Notes: generated from the letters alone by a model not told the origin. 64,000 nucleotides of DNA from Thalassotalea sediminis (GCF_030295915.1 NZ_AP027361.1:1426001-1490000), one strand, 5' to 3'; numbered from the stretch's first letter, positions 33,260-42,536 are shown. Translations and numbers: made by a program.

Positions 33260-35236
33260 TCATCTCACTCTTTCAAAATTTTTACTACTATACCATTGAT
33301 TATCATAAGCTAAACTTCCCCACAACGCATGTGCCAGTGCTAATTCTAACTCTTTAGGGAAGATAGCTTTAGGCGTAAGTTCAAACGTTTTTTCTTCGAC
33401 CTTAAATGCAAGTGCAGGTTTATCGGGTCTTAAAATGGTGAGGTTGTTATCTTGTAAATACCCGAAATTACTTGCGTATTGCATCATAGCGCGGTTAGTC
33501 GCTATTTTGTTTAAGTCATGTCCTAACATTGGTGATTCGTTTGTAACACCAATTAAGGATAATAGGGTTGGAGGCAAGTCAATTTGGCTGACTATATTAT
33601 TACTTCGTTCAGTAGTATGGTCGCTATTAAGAATTATTGCAGGTATATGAAAGTTTTTAATAGGGATTAATGTTTTACTCGTTGCCCTCGCATCATGATC
33701 TGCTACGATTAAAAACACAGTATTTTGCCAATAATCACTTTTTTTCGCCTGATTTATAAAGTTTCCTAAGGCATGATCAGCATATTGAATGGCTTTATGG
33801 CGTGCTAATTCCGTTTGAGAATAAGAAGATAGTTGAGATTCTGTGTAGTTATATGGTGGTATATTTACTGCTGGATATTCAAATGGATCATGGTTACTTG
33901 AAGTAAATATAAAACTAAAAAATGGTTTGTTGGTGCTATTCAATTTACTGAGCTCTTTATGAGCTTGAACAAACAAGTCTTCGTCACTGACCCCCCATGA
34001 ACCTATGAATGTCGGTGATTCTACATCATCAACATCAACAATTTCCTCAAAGCCATTTCCTAAGAAGAAGCTTTTCATATTATCAAAATGACTTTCTCCA
34101 CCATAAATAAATTGTGTTTGGTAACCATTAGATTGCAGTAAGCTTGCCAGTGTAAAAAATGATTTTTGTGATTTATCAAGCTTTACAACTGATCTTGCTG
34201 GAGTAGGTGTAAAGCCAGTTATGACTGCCTCAATTCCTCTGACAGAACGAGTGCCTGTTGCATACAATTGATTGAAAGACCAACCTTCGTTATAAAGCCT
34301 ATCTATGTTAGGAGTAAGCGCTAGTCCTCCCAAAGTAGAGACATATTGCGCCCCTAAACTTTCCTCTAAGATAATAACCAAGTTTTTATGGTCACCTTGG
34401 TAAACTGGCTTACGAATTGATTGGCTAGGTTGGTTATCTACAATAAAACGCGTTTCTGCTAGTCCTGTTCCACTACGAATAAGGTCTATTACTTTTTCCG
34501 TAGGCATTTTGCCGTAAATTAACGCTGCATTTTTTTCATTACCTAGTTCTTTAATTGCATGAGCTACGCTATAAGTCGAGTTCAATGTTAAAGAGTTGAT
34601 GAGTTGATCCGTTGAAGTATAAACAAAAGCTGGATTTATGGGACGATGCCCGAGTGTGCCTCTCGCAGCAAGTAGGTAGATAAGTATCATTAAAGTAGTT
34701 GCTACACTCTTTGATAAAAAAGAAGAATTAATACGAGAAAGACGTGTGATTTTTGCAATGATTGGGGTAACAATGAATTTAAGTGTGAGTACTAGAAGCA
34801 CGGATGTCAGCACTAGTGTAGTTAGGTGCCCAGCCACAAGCATACTAAAGACCTCTTTAGGATAACTTAAGTATTCAATAAATAATCTATTGGGTCGCAA
34901 TCCATATTCCTGAATAAACGCAGGTGTCGCCAATTCAAAAAAAAGAATAACAGCAAAAGTTAATTGAAAATAAGCTTTTAAAAAGCTTAACCAATGTTTT
35001 TTTGTGAGTGATAGGTTCGCTAATAGAGGATGAAACAATGCCGGCAATATTAGTAAGTATCCGATTGTACTTAGGTCGATCCTTAAGCCATTAAACAACG
35101 TTTGAATAAGAGTTAAAGCACTGAAGTGCTCATATTGCCATAAGCTAAAACCAAAACGGAAAACCGAAAGTGTTATTAACAGCAATAGTGTAAAGCGACA
35201 AAATGGATTTATTAAAGTGACGATTGACTTGAACAT
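33260..35236 (-). CDS. LTA synthase family membrane sulfatase-fold enzyme
   Basis: A 658-residue inner membrane enzyme of the lipoteichoic-acid-synthase/alkaline-phosphatase superfamily. Five transmembrane helices (about residues 10-190) precede a periplasmic sulfatase-fold domain (about 280-600). Metal-site residues are seen in LVIILEESLG (Glu291), the Thr-containing YATGTRSVRG (nucleophile Thr near 327-329), and VADHDAR. In Gram-negative bacteria such enzymes transfer phosphoglycerol or phosphoethanolamine to glycans or lipids. The acceptor here is unknown. The gene stands alone. Confidence 0.87.
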   Translation of the reverse strand: MFKSIVTLINPFCRFTLLLLITLSVFRFGFSLWQYEHFSALTLIQTLFNGLRIDLSTIGYLLILPALFHPLLANLSLTKKHWLSFLKAYFQLTFAVILFFELATPAFIQEYGLRPNRLFIEYLSYPKEVFSMLVAGHLTTLVLTSVLLVLTLKFIVTPIIAKITRLSRINSSFLSKSVATTLMILIYLLAARGTLGHRPINPAFVYTSTDQLINSLTLNSTYSVAHAIKELGNEKNAALIYGKMPTEKVIDLIRSGTGLAETRFIVDNQPSQSIRKPVYQGDHKNLVIILEESLGAQYVSTLGGLALTPNIDRLYNEGWSFNQLYATGTRSVRGIEAVITGFTPTPARSVVKLDKSQKSFFTLASLLQSNGYQTQFIYGGESHFDNMKSFFLGNGFEEIVDVDDVESPTFIGSWGVSDEDLFVQAHKELSKLNSTNKPFFSFIFTSSNHDPFEYPAVNIPPYNYTESQLSSYSQTELARHKAIQYADHALGNFINQAKKSDYWQNTVFLIVADHDARATSKTLIPIKNFHIPAIILNSDHTTERSNNIVSQIDLPPTLLSLIGVTNESPMLGHDLNKIATNRAMMQYASNFGYLQDNNLTILRPDKPALAFKVEEKTFELTPKAIFPKELELALAHALWGSLAYDNQWYSSKNFERVR

Positions 35237-35348
35237 TACAATGCATAAAAAATAAGTAGTAATGCTAGTGTATTAACGAAACCTTAAGATAAACTTAAAG
35301 TACTAGATTCAATTTATTGGTTATTGCACCATTGTAATATTGCTTTAT

Positions 35349-36251
35349 TTAACGGCGTTTACCATAGGTAACTAAGGCAATACCACCTAGAATTAATATG
35401 GCGGCAATAACCAGTTTAATCGTGATTGGATCGTTTACGAAAAGCGCGCCTCCAATTGCTGCAACAATCGGCACAAATAGTTGCACTACGCCTGCCTGAA
35501 TACCAGTGAAATAAGGTAATACTTTGTACCATAAGGCATAACCGATGCCTGATGTTACAGCACCAGACATCACCGCTAATATTATCCCTGTACTAGAATA
35601 GTAAATGAGATCGTTTACCCAAAAGAATGAGGCAATAATAAAAGGAATTGTGCAAATAAAGTTGCTTGTTGTATTCAGTAGCGGAGCGTTTCCGTTTAAG
35701 CCTGAGTGAGTATAAATACCCCAAGCTATGCCAGATAGAGCCATAATTGCGAGGCCAATTAATGATGGTTGTCCTATTTCTGAACCCATTAAATAGACGA
35801 AACCAGTAAAAGCAATTAATAAACCAATCCACTCTAATGTGGATATGCCACGGCCAGTAACAAAAGAAAATATCACTAGTGTCAGCTGCACTGCACCAAA
35901 TAAGACAACTGCACCAACGCCAGTATCTACGGTTATATAGGCATATGATAAGGCTATTGCGTAGACGTACAGCGTCAGCCCTGCTAACCAATTTGAGAGA
36001 GTAAAGTTTAGGCTTGGTGTTATACTGCGCTTGCTAAACAACACCATGAGAAAAAGGGCGATAATGCCAGAAACAAGACGAATATTGGTATAGCTTGTTG
36101 GGTCGATATAGTGCTCTTTAATCGCGAGTCGACAAAGTACTGAGTTTCCTGCAAAGGCTACCAAGGTTAACAGTGTTGTAAGTAACAAGGGAAGTGGCGA
36201 AAGGAGAGAGTCATGCGTTCGCTCATGTTTTATTTTTTGTTTTTCACTCAT
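35349..36251 (-). CDS. DMT superfamily (EamA) transporter
   Basis: A 300-residue inner membrane transporter of the drug/metabolite superfamily. Ten hydrophobic helices are arranged as two EamA repeats (about residues 15-150 and 160-295), with the second repeat containing PYFTGIQAGVVQLFVPIVAAIGG. A short polar N-terminus (SEKQKIKHERTHD) precedes the first helix. Export of a metabolite such as an amino acid or nucleoside is typical of the family, but the substrate cannot be read. It seems to be transcribed alone. Confidence 0.88.
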   Translation of the reverse strand: MSEKQKIKHERTHDSLLSPLPLLLTTLLTLVAFAGNSVLCRLAIKEHYIDPTSYTNIRLVSGIIALFLMVLFSKRSITPSLNFTLSNWLAGLTLYVYAIALSYAYITVDTGVGAVVLFGAVQLTLVIFSFVTGRGISTLEWIGLLIAFTGFVYLMGSEIGQPSLIGLAIMALSGIAWGIYTHSGLNGNAPLLNTTSNFICTIPFIIASFFWVNDLIYYSSTGIILAVMSGAVTSGIGYALWYKVLPYFTGIQAGVVQLFVPIVAAIGGALFVNDPITIKLVIAAILILGGIALVTYGKRR

Positions 36252-36334
36252 ACACCAAGCGCCAAGGTAATTAACCAGAAAACATTATCATACCTGACTT
36301 TTAATGGATTGCGAGGTTTAGTATTAGCGAGTTT

Positions 36335-38092
36335 TTAGTCACTTCTTAACTTTTTAATTTCATCGGCAAGCTCATTCACTAATTGTTGATTTTTGTCGAC
36401 CACTTGATTAATTTCATCAGCACTTGTACTCGCTTTTTGTGCCAAATTTCTTACTTCGTCAGCAACAACAGAAAATCCTCTGCCAGCATCACCTGCGCGT
36501 GCAGCCTCAATGGCAGCATTCAGTGCTAATAAGTTTGTCTGTTCTGCAATGGCATTAATGGTTTCTACCATTTTAGAGATACTGATACCTGATTCAATTA
36601 AGCCATTTGTCACGCTTTCACTTTTCGTAACGACTTGACGGCGGTTACTAATATCGTTGGCAAACATGACATATTTTCGAATATCACCGTAAACATCTTT
36701 GATGACGGCAAATGTCGCATCTAAACCAATCATGTGTTTGCTATTTTCAAAGGTTAAATCGAATTCTTTTTGCAGAGGTTTCTCATCGATAAGTGATTCA
36801 AGCTCATCAGCGGTTAAAAATTGCTCGATATTTGCGAAGCAAGATTGCTCTTCTGCCTCGCTAATATCAAAATTTTTTGCGAGTAAATGATTACTATTAA
36901 GCAGTTTTTTATCTCGATGCCATTCGACAAACAATAACGATTGGCCAATGACATTAAATCTGGTTTCATATTCTAATGCGGCCGTTTTCACTTTATCAAT
37001 ATTGGCAAGTATTGCAATATAGCCTGTATGTTGATTGCTTTCATCTTTAATGGGGTTACTGGTTACTGAAACCCAACTCGCGTTATCTTGTTTATCATGC
37101 ACTTGAATTTCATCATAGAATGCATTTGGCGCTTCTAGTTCAGCGGTAATACGCGCTAAGGTTGTTTTATCGGTATAAGTGCCGGTAATGAGTTCTTTTA
37201 CGGTGCGGCCTAAAGATTCTTGTTGAGAATATCCTAGCATCTGCGTGAACCCGTCGTTTGCGTATTTTATGCGCCGCTCTTTGTCTGTGATTAACACGGC
37301 GTTACTGGTTTGATTTGCAACGACAGATAGCATTGCAAATTCTTTTCGTTGCGCGACTTCTTCAGTAATATCTGAGGCAAACTTAATCACTTTAATAACA
37401 TTGCCAGAAGGATCAAGAATAGGGTTGTAAGTTGCGTGAATCCATACTGTCTGCTTGTTTTTTGTTATTCGCTTGTATTCAGCCGTTTGGCTTTCACCAT
37501 TGCGTAATGAGTCCCAAAAAGCATTATATTGTGATGAGTTTACTTCTTCAGGCATTACAAAAATACTGTGGTGTTTACCTTGTATTTCAGCGAGTTGATA
37601 ACCCATTAATGTTAAAAAATTTTCATTTGCGGTAATAATGTCGCCTGATAAAGTAAATTCAATGACAGCTTGTGCTTTGTTAATGGCATTAATTTGCGAT
37701 TGATTACTCGCGTTATTTAGTACTTGCTCAGTGATATTTGAAGCAAATTTTATAATACGTTGTACGTTATTGTTATGTACGATTGGCGTATAAGAGGCTT
37801 GAATCCATACTTCCCTACCGGATTTTGTGATGCGTTTAAACTGGTTTGTTTGTGATTTTCCTTCGCGTAATTGCTGCCAAAATAACTGATACTCTGTGCT
37901 TGTTGCTGTTTCTTGATCAACAAATATTGCATGAGGTTTACCAACAACCTCATTTTTTTTATATTCCATTAGTGTGAGAAAGTTGTTATTTGCGGTTAAT
38001 ATAATTCCTTGTAAGTCAAATTCGATAACAGCTTGTGTTTTATTAATTGCCGTAACGATATCGTCATTATGGTTTTTTAAAAATCCTAGCAC
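36335..38092 (-). CDS. soluble PAS-domain chemoreceptor-like protein
   Basis: A cytosolic signalling protein of about 585 residues. Two very similar PAS domains (about residues 10-115 and 130-240, each with AVIEF..L..ANxNFLTLM and a FVxxExxxSxxYxxFW region) are followed by a third PAS (about 255-365) and a fourth, weaker PAS-like segment. The C-terminus carries the methyl-accepting chemotaxis tip [16 protein letters not shown], but only about 100 residues in all. No transmembrane helix is seen. The frame extends to a GTG at 38128. I prefer the GTG at 38092 ([11 protein letters not shown]), because it fits related proteins, but no good ribosome site distinguishes them. Confidence 0.82.
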   Translation of the reverse strand: MLGFLKNHNDDIVTAINKTQAVIEFDLQGIILTANNNFLTLMEYKKNEVVGKPHAIFVDQETATSTEYQLFWQQLREGKSQTNQFKRITKSGREVWIQASYTPIVHNNNVQRIIKFASNITEQVLNNASNQSQINAINKAQAVIEFTLSGDIITANENFLTLMGYQLAEIQGKHHSIFVMPEEVNSSQYNAFWDSLRNGESQTAEYKRITKNKQTVWIHATYNPILDPSGNVIKVIKFASDITEEVAQRKEFAMLSVVANQTSNAVLITDKERRIKYANDGFTQMLGYSQQESLGRTVKELITGTYTDKTTLARITAELEAPNAFYDEIQVHDKQDNASWVSVTSNPIKDESNQHTGYIAILANIDKVKTAALEYETRFNVIGQSLLFVEWHRDKKLLNSNHLLAKNFDISEAEEQSCFANIEQFLTADELESLIDEKPLQKEFDLTFENSKHMIGLDATFAVIKDVYGDIRKYVMFANDISNRRQVVTKSESVTNGLIESGISISKMVETINAIAEQTNLLALNAAIEAARAGDAGRGFSVVADEVRNLAQKASTSADEINQVVDKNQQLVNELADEIKKLRSD

Positions 38093-38196
38093 GTAATATA
38101 TCCAACTTGTTAATTTAGCCCCATACACCTGAGTATAATAAACATTTTCTAATCCGCTATATCTTCATCTTTGTTGGCAAATTACAGGGAGTAACC

Positions 38197-38274
38197 ATGC
38201 GTCATTGCTCACGCTTTGAACAAAAAGCGTTTGGTTCGAACAAAACTCAATCTCGAAAGCCCAACAGAACCTAA
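38197..38274 (+). CDS. possible 25-residue small protein
   Basis: An ATG at 38197 lies five bases after AGGGAG (38186-38191). The frame runs 25 codons and encodes a basic, polar peptide. It is upstream of padR and inside a region with regulatory repeats. There is no family match I know of. It may be a chance frame. Confidence 0.22.
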   Translation: MRHCSRFEQKAFGSNKTQSRKPNRT

Positions 38275-38342
38275 GTTAACTTACTGTAATTATTATTATT
38301 TATTTGAAATGTAACTTATGTGTTTTTATTTTTTTATATTGT

Positions 38343-38395
38343 TACCTTGTACTACATAGTATACGTGTTATATTTATACAATGTAGTGCAAGGTA
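38343..38395 (+). promoter_or_regulatory. padR promoter flanked by a 15-bp inverted repeat
   Basis: TACCTTGTACTACAT (38343-38357) is repeated inverted as ATGTAGTGCAAGGTA (38381-38395), with one mismatch and a 23-nt centre. A sigma-70-like promoter lies within it: TTGTAC (38347-38352), 16 nt, TATATT (38369-38374). The repeat therefore brackets the promoter and contains the ACAT/ATGT steps seen in PadR operators, so autorepression by the gene's own product is likely. Confidence 0.6.
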
Positions 38396-38411
38396 TGGTG
38401 TTATACATAAT

Positions 38412-38792
38412 ATGAAGAAAGAACTTGAGAATATTAATGAAAAATGGGATGTGCAGCTCCGCAAAGGCACGTTAGAGCTAGTGATCCTGGCTGCACTGAA
38501 GGCCCGACAGCTTTATGGTTTAGAGTTGCTAAAATTGTTGCATGGCTATGAAACCATGCAAATTTCAGAAGGTACTTTATATCCATTATTGGATCGGTTA
38601 AAGCGTGATGGGATTTTAGATGCCACATGGCATCAAGAGGGAGATACACGCCCAAGAAAATACTACCACTTAACCACGCAAGGTGAACAAAAATTAACAG
38701 CGTTAGCAAGCCGCTGGCGTCAATCTGTAAAAGATATTGAGTCTTTAATCATGTTGTCAGCAGATGCCAAGAATTTGAAGGAAGGAGAATAA
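38412..38792 (+). CDS. PadR family transcriptional regulator
   Basis: A 126-residue PadR-type winged-helix repressor. The core is KGTLELVILAALKARQLYGLELLKLL and ISEGTLYPLLDRLKRDGIL, followed by the wing DTRPRKYYHLT and a C-terminal dimerisation helix (about residues 95-120). The open frame starts at 38304, but the PadR family begins at the ATG at 38412, which follows the inverted repeat described here. The stop is one base before the ATG of the HAAS-type gene. PadR and HAAS domain genes commonly form such pairs. Confidence 0.9.
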   Translation: MKKELENINEKWDVQLRKGTLELVILAALKARQLYGLELLKLLHGYETMQISEGTLYPLLDRLKRDGILDATWHQEGDTRPRKYYHLTTQGEQKLTALASRWRQSVKDIESLIMLSADAKNLKEGE

Positions 38793-38793
38793 T

Positions 38794-39351
38794 ATGTCTC
38801 AACGTACACTAATTAATCAGTACTTAACCTCTTTGTCTCTCTATTTATCGCGTCTAGATAAAAGCGAAGCCGATGAAGTTATTCGAGAAATAGAAAGTCA
38901 TATACATGATGCGTTGGAGTTGCAGCTAGCGAATGGACAAACGCAAAACGTACAGGAAATTTTAGACGGCTTTGGCGACCCAAGACAACTTGCGAATCAA
39001 TACGTCGAACATATAGTCAACGGTACACCGCCACCTAAAGGGTTTAATGCAATTCAAAAAGTTAAACGTGGGGTAACTAAAAGTCTATTCTTTTCAATGG
39101 CAATATTTGGCTATGGAATTGCTGCTTTTTTAATTGTCATTGGGCTTTGTAAATTGCTAATGCCTGACGCTGTTGGTGTTTGGTCTGCGTCCCAAGGTAA
39201 CAGCATAATCATTACGCTTTCAGAGCACAGTTATCCACAAGCGCAAGAATTGTTTGGTTATTGGCTTATTCCGGTGGCCATTCTTGCCGGTGGTTTTATC
39301 GCGCGAGTTACGACAAGTGTCTTAGTTGTGCTTAAACGCGCTAGTTCATAG
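38794..39351 (+). CDS. HAAS-domain membrane protein (DUF1700-like)
   Basis: A 185-residue membrane protein. The N-terminal cytosolic HAAS-type helical domain (about residues 1-75) has the typical YLxxLxxxLxxLDKSEADEVIREIESHI and ILDGFGDPRQLA motifs, and two transmembrane segments follow (about 97-122 and 155-180). HAAS proteins are paired with PadR regulators, and their role is thought to be in sensing or signalling, but the mechanism is not established. Its ribosome site, AAGGAG, lies within the end of padR, and the genes are one base apart, so they form an operon. Confidence 0.85.
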   Translation: MSQRTLINQYLTSLSLYLSRLDKSEADEVIREIESHIHDALELQLANGQTQNVQEILDGFGDPRQLANQYVEHIVNGTPPPKGFNAIQKVKRGVTKSLFFSMAIFGYGIAAFLIVIGLCKLLMPDAVGVWSASQGNSIIITLSEHSYPQAQELFGYWLIPVAILAGGFIARVTTSVLVVLKRASS

Positions 39352-39485
39352 AAAACATTTCTTTATTTAAATAACGAAATACGGTGTCACAAGGCAAAAG
39401 TTTTGTGATGCGGCTTCGTCATGCCTAAATTTAGCGTTTTGGGCGATTGACAGACGAAGTTACTCAAACACAAGGAGCATTATTG

Positions 39486-40658
39486 ATGTTCAATTTATTA
39501 AAAACGAACTTAAAACATTTTTCTATTACTTTTCTTATTCTGTTTACTGTCCTCGTAGCTTTTGGTCTCTACCATGGGGCTGAAGCGCATTTTAATGAAA
39601 GCAGGCTTGCTTATACGCTTGATAAAGAAGGTCCTCATGTTTTTTTTGAACAAGACAAGTTACAAGTAAATTACGTAAGAGGTAGTAAGGCTGAAGGCGG
39701 TTTTTATGCTGATGTTGCTTTTTACCCATTATCCGATGAAGTAAAAGCGTCGGCGTATTTTCCATTAGAGCAACAGAACATTCCTCTGTTACTAAACGCG
39801 ACTATTCAAACACCAGAAGTACATTATCAGGATGACCAACCAATACTAGCAATCTCTGATATAGAAGGTGGATACAAAGCATTTCGTGATTTTTTGATCA
39901 CACATAACGTCATTGATGAAACCTTAGCTTGGCAATTTGGCAAAGGGCATTTAGTTTTAGTTGGCGATTTTGTAGATCGAGGTAAATCGGTTACACAGGT
40001 ACTTTGGCTCATCTATAAATTAGAGCAGGAGGCAAAAAAACAAGGTGGCGCGGTGCATTATATTATCGGTAACCATGAGATTAAAAATATGCAGGCAAAT
40101 TTTTATAGTGCTTCAGAGAAGTACTTGTACATCGCTTCTGTGATTGACAGAACACAGTCAGAGCTTTACGGAGAAAACGCGCTTATTGGCCGATGGTTAG
40201 CAAGTAAGAATACGATTGAACGTATTAATGGCTACTTATTTGTTCATGGCGGAATTCACCCTAAAGTAGCTGAATTTGATTATAGCCTTGAAGAGATTAA
40301 TAACATCATTAGATCACATTATAGAAAGCCATTTATTACGCGATTAGGGGCAAGCGAAGATGACTTTTTGATATCGTCTAAAACTGGGCCAGCCTGGTAT
40401 CGTGGTTACTTTAAAGATGATTTAACACAGCAAGAGGTCGAGCAAGGGCTTGCTAAGTTTGATGCTAAAGCGGTTATCGTTGGCCACACGTTACAATGGC
40501 GAGTAAAGACCTTTTTTGAAGGTAAGGTGGTAGCGATTGATGTTAAACATCCAAGTGACTATGAAACACATTTACCACCACGCAGTTCAGAAGGGCTGTT
40601 AATTAAAAATAACTTGTTCTATCGCCTATTATCAAATGGCAGTGAACACCCATTGTAA
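39486..40658 (+). CDS. membrane-anchored PPP-type metallophosphoesterase
   Basis: A 390-residue calcineurin-like phosphoesterase with an N-terminal signal anchor (about residues 10-30) and the catalytic domain probably in the periplasm. The motifs are ISDIEGG (Asp125), GDFVDRG (160-166), GNHE (195-198), HGG and GHT, in the order of PPP-family phosphatases. The first motif has Glu where GDxHG proteins have His. Similar proteins occur in Bacteroidetes and Shewanella relatives. The frame opens at 39447, but the ATG at 39486 is eight bases after AAGGAG. It may be cotranscribed with padR and the HAAS gene. Confidence 0.87.
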   Translation: MFNLLKTNLKHFSITFLILFTVLVAFGLYHGAEAHFNESRLAYTLDKEGPHVFFEQDKLQVNYVRGSKAEGGFYADVAFYPLSDEVKASAYFPLEQQNIPLLLNATIQTPEVHYQDDQPILAISDIEGGYKAFRDFLITHNVIDETLAWQFGKGHLVLVGDFVDRGKSVTQVLWLIYKLEQEAKKQGGAVHYIIGNHEIKNMQANFYSASEKYLYIASVIDRTQSELYGENALIGRWLASKNTIERINGYLFVHGGIHPKVAEFDYSLEEINNIIRSHYRKPFITRLGASEDDFLISSKTGPAWYRGYFKDDLTQQEVEQGLAKFDAKAVIVGHTLQWRVKTFFEGKVVAIDVKHPSDYETHLPPRSSEGLLIKNNLFYRLLSNGSEHPL

Positions 40659-40720
40659 ATGCGCGCTCTATGATCGAATATGGTACACGCTCTGCGCTTA
40701 AAACACTCAGAGCAACTTAG

Positions 40721-40774
40721 GGTCTGTTGATCTTTTGAGATTAAATTTTACTAAACGCGAAAGTTCAACAGGCC
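40721..40774. repeat. 15-bp imperfect inverted repeat (hairpin or small repeat element)
   Basis: GGTCTGTTGATCTTT (40721-40735) is inverted as AAAGTTCAACAGGCC (40760-40774), matching at 13 of 15 positions around a 24-nt AT-rich loop. It lies between the phosphatase gene and the next small gene. No T-run follows, so it may be a small dispersed repeat rather than a terminator. Confidence 0.5.
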
Positions 40775-40815
40775 ATAATGTAATTGTTTTTAAATTCAAA
40801 TAATTGAGGTGTAAA

Positions 40816-41121
40816 TTGACCAATAGCCTTCAACATCAACATCGTTGGGTAAAATTATTTCTCTGTGCGGCAGTATTTGTGGCGTTACAGGGTATTAAAC
40901 CCATGGTACTTATGACCATTTATAGAACGGTATATCAGTTTAACCCGACGTTATATAGTGATTGGGCGCTCTATAAATTGGTGTGGTCTGCTATTAGTGC
41001 GGGATCTATGAACGCACAGATTACAATCGGTATTTTGCTAGGTGAATTGCTAATGCTCATTACCCCCTATGGATTGTATCGCTTTTTATTCCCCGCTATT
41101 AGTAGGTCTGCTCGTGATTAA
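40816..41121 (+). CDS. small hypothetical membrane protein
   Basis: A 101-residue protein with two hydrophobic segments (about residues 13-33 and 67-88) and a polar N-terminus (MTNSLQHQHRW). No family is recognised. The start is likely the TTG at 40816, which follows GAGGT at 40806-40810. The frame also has a TTG at 40804 without a ribosome site. Its stop codon (41119-41121) abuts the stop codon of the convergent DUF3307 gene with no gap. Confidence 0.55.
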   Translation: MTNSLQHQHRWVKLFLCAAVFVALQGIKPMVLMTIYRTVYQFNPTLYSDWALYKLVWSAISAGSMNAQITIGILLGELLMLITPYGLYRFLFPAISRSARD

Positions 41122-41880
41122 TTAATCAAACCACCGGTAAATTTCTACGGCATTCCAACCCAAGAAAAACGCAATGGCATAGCTAAATAATGTACCTAAT
41201 AACATGTATTCCGTTAATTTCATATCTTGGCTTTTGGTGAGATCGCCAAATCGAAAAATGGTTTTTGTCGCCACAAGGAAGCCAATACCTGCAAACTGTC
41301 CAATGAAAATAAAAGAAATAGCTAAGCAACGCTCAATATAGCCTATCCAAGCACCTGCTGAAATTAACCCTAATTGTTGCTCTTTTTTTTCAGCATTGTT
41401 AGTGGTGGAAAGTTTATCAGTGTGTTGCTTTAGCGCTAATGAAATGATAATTGAAGCAGGCTTACACGCGAGTAGGTAAGTTATGAGTATCACCATATTT
41501 TGAGGAGTTAATAGTGACTTTATGTACAAGGTAACTGTAGATATCGAAATATCTAAAAGGTAAATCGTTACCATAATAAGTATCGAAATGTGTAAACATT
41601 GATCTACTAAAAAATAGGTCAAGTTACTAGGGCGATAAGATTTCCATAAATCAATCAATACATGAGAGCAAGTGATGAGTAGCACTAATAATATTGCCGG
41701 TATTACAGCGATTGATATTAGGCTAAATGCTACTGTATTCAGCGCAAGGTGCACCAAGAAGTGCTTTTTCAAACCTGTAGAATGAAAGTGTTGGCGGTTT
41801 CGACAGTTTACCCAAGCATTTGGTTGAAGATAAAAGTCGCCAAGAAAGTGAGCGGTTAATAATATTAACAATATGTCCAT
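41122..41880 (-). CDS. DUF3307 membrane protein
   Basis: A 252-residue multi-pass membrane protein with the DUF3307 pattern at the N-terminus: AHFLGDFYLQPNAWV, KKHFLVHLALNT and SHVLIDLWKS. About six further helices follow. It begins two bases after the end of the SatD-family gene, and the DUF3307-SatD pairing is widespread in bacteria, implying a shared role. The function is unknown. The conserved His and Asp residues near the membrane face of the first helices could bind a metal or a lipid head group, but this is speculative. Confidence 0.85.
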   Translation of the reverse strand: MDILLILLTAHFLGDFYLQPNAWVNCRNRQHFHSTGLKKHFLVHLALNTVAFSLISIAVIPAILLVLLITCSHVLIDLWKSYRPSNLTYFLVDQCLHISILIMVTIYLLDISISTVTLYIKSLLTPQNMVILITYLLACKPASIIISLALKQHTDKLSTTNNAEKKEQQLGLISAGAWIGYIERCLAISFIFIGQFAGIGFLVATKTIFRFGDLTKSQDMKLTEYMLLGTLFSYAIAFFLGWNAVEIYRWFD

Positions 41881-41882
41881 TA

Positions 41883-42515
41883 TTAATCATCCATGCTGTC
41901 GGTTAAGTAACTTTGAATAAGCATTATGTAGTCTCGCACTAAATGAGCACCAATGTTAGCTAATCGGTTACTTATGTTTTGACGCGTTGTTCCTGTTTGC
42001 TCAGCAAGCTTTTTATGTTCAGCGAAATCACTTTGAATATACTGATAGAGTAATGCGGCTTGCGTGTTTGTTAAGCGATTAAGTACGTGATTTAAAAACT
42101 GCGTAAGTAACTGGATATTATCATGTTGGTTCTTATCAGCAAAACTTACGGTTAAATCTCCTTTATTGGTTTTATCTAACTGTCGACCTGAATTAACAAA
42201 TACAGGCCCAGATGAGGTATTTGGTTTTTCAGCGTAAATATCGTAATGACCATATGCGAGTGATAATGTGCATTGTACAGGCACCTTGGTGTCTTCACTA
42301 ATTAAGGCAAGTTTAATTAATAAGCTGCTTTTTATGGCATCAAATGGGTTTGGGTATTGTATTTGAAATTCGTCTCCACGGTATATTTCTCCGCAGGCTT
42401 GGTATTGTGCTTCTGTTTGTTTTAATAAAGCCTGAAGTGACTGAATAACATTTTTATATTGTTGTTGCGGCATCTTCGTCGAATTAACGATATCGCCAGT
42501 TAATACTGCTATCAT
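41883..42515 (-). CDS. SatD family protein
   Basis: A 210-residue protein of the SatD family. The N-terminal part (MIAVLTGDIVNSTKM) resembles nucleotidyl-cyclase-like folds, with GEIYRGDEFQIQY in the middle. The C-terminal half has a helix-turn-helix (about residues 160-195, with TGTTRQNISNRLANIG). It may therefore bind a nucleotide and DNA. Three start codons (42521, 42518, 42515) overlap: the ATG at 42515 has AGGAGG (42521-42526) five bases upstream. It forms an operon with DUF3307 and is preceded by a phased repeat array that could be its own operator. Confidence 0.86.
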   Translation of the reverse strand: MIAVLTGDIVNSTKMPQQQYKNVIQSLQALLKQTEAQYQACGEIYRGDEFQIQYPNPFDAIKSSLLIKLALISEDTKVPVQCTLSLAYGHYDIYAEKPNTSSGPVFVNSGRQLDKTNKGDLTVSFADKNQHDNIQLLTQFLNHVLNRLTNTQAALLYQYIQSDFAEHKKLAEQTGTTRQNISNRLANIGAHLVRDYIMLIQSYLTDSMDD

Positions 42516-42536
42516 CATCACCTCCTACTTAATGTA

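Noticed and set aside
35593..35991. 132-residue frame antiparallel or frame-shifted within the DMT transporter gene
   Set aside because: It is a Trp/Tyr/Cys-rich shadow frame of the transporter helices, on the same strand in another frame, with no start signals.
38343..38395. CueR/MerR-type operator at the ACCTTG...CAAGGT arms
   Set aside because: The arms resemble MerR-type half-sites, but the separation (over 35 nt between them) is far too wide for a MerR operator, and a PadR gene follows directly.
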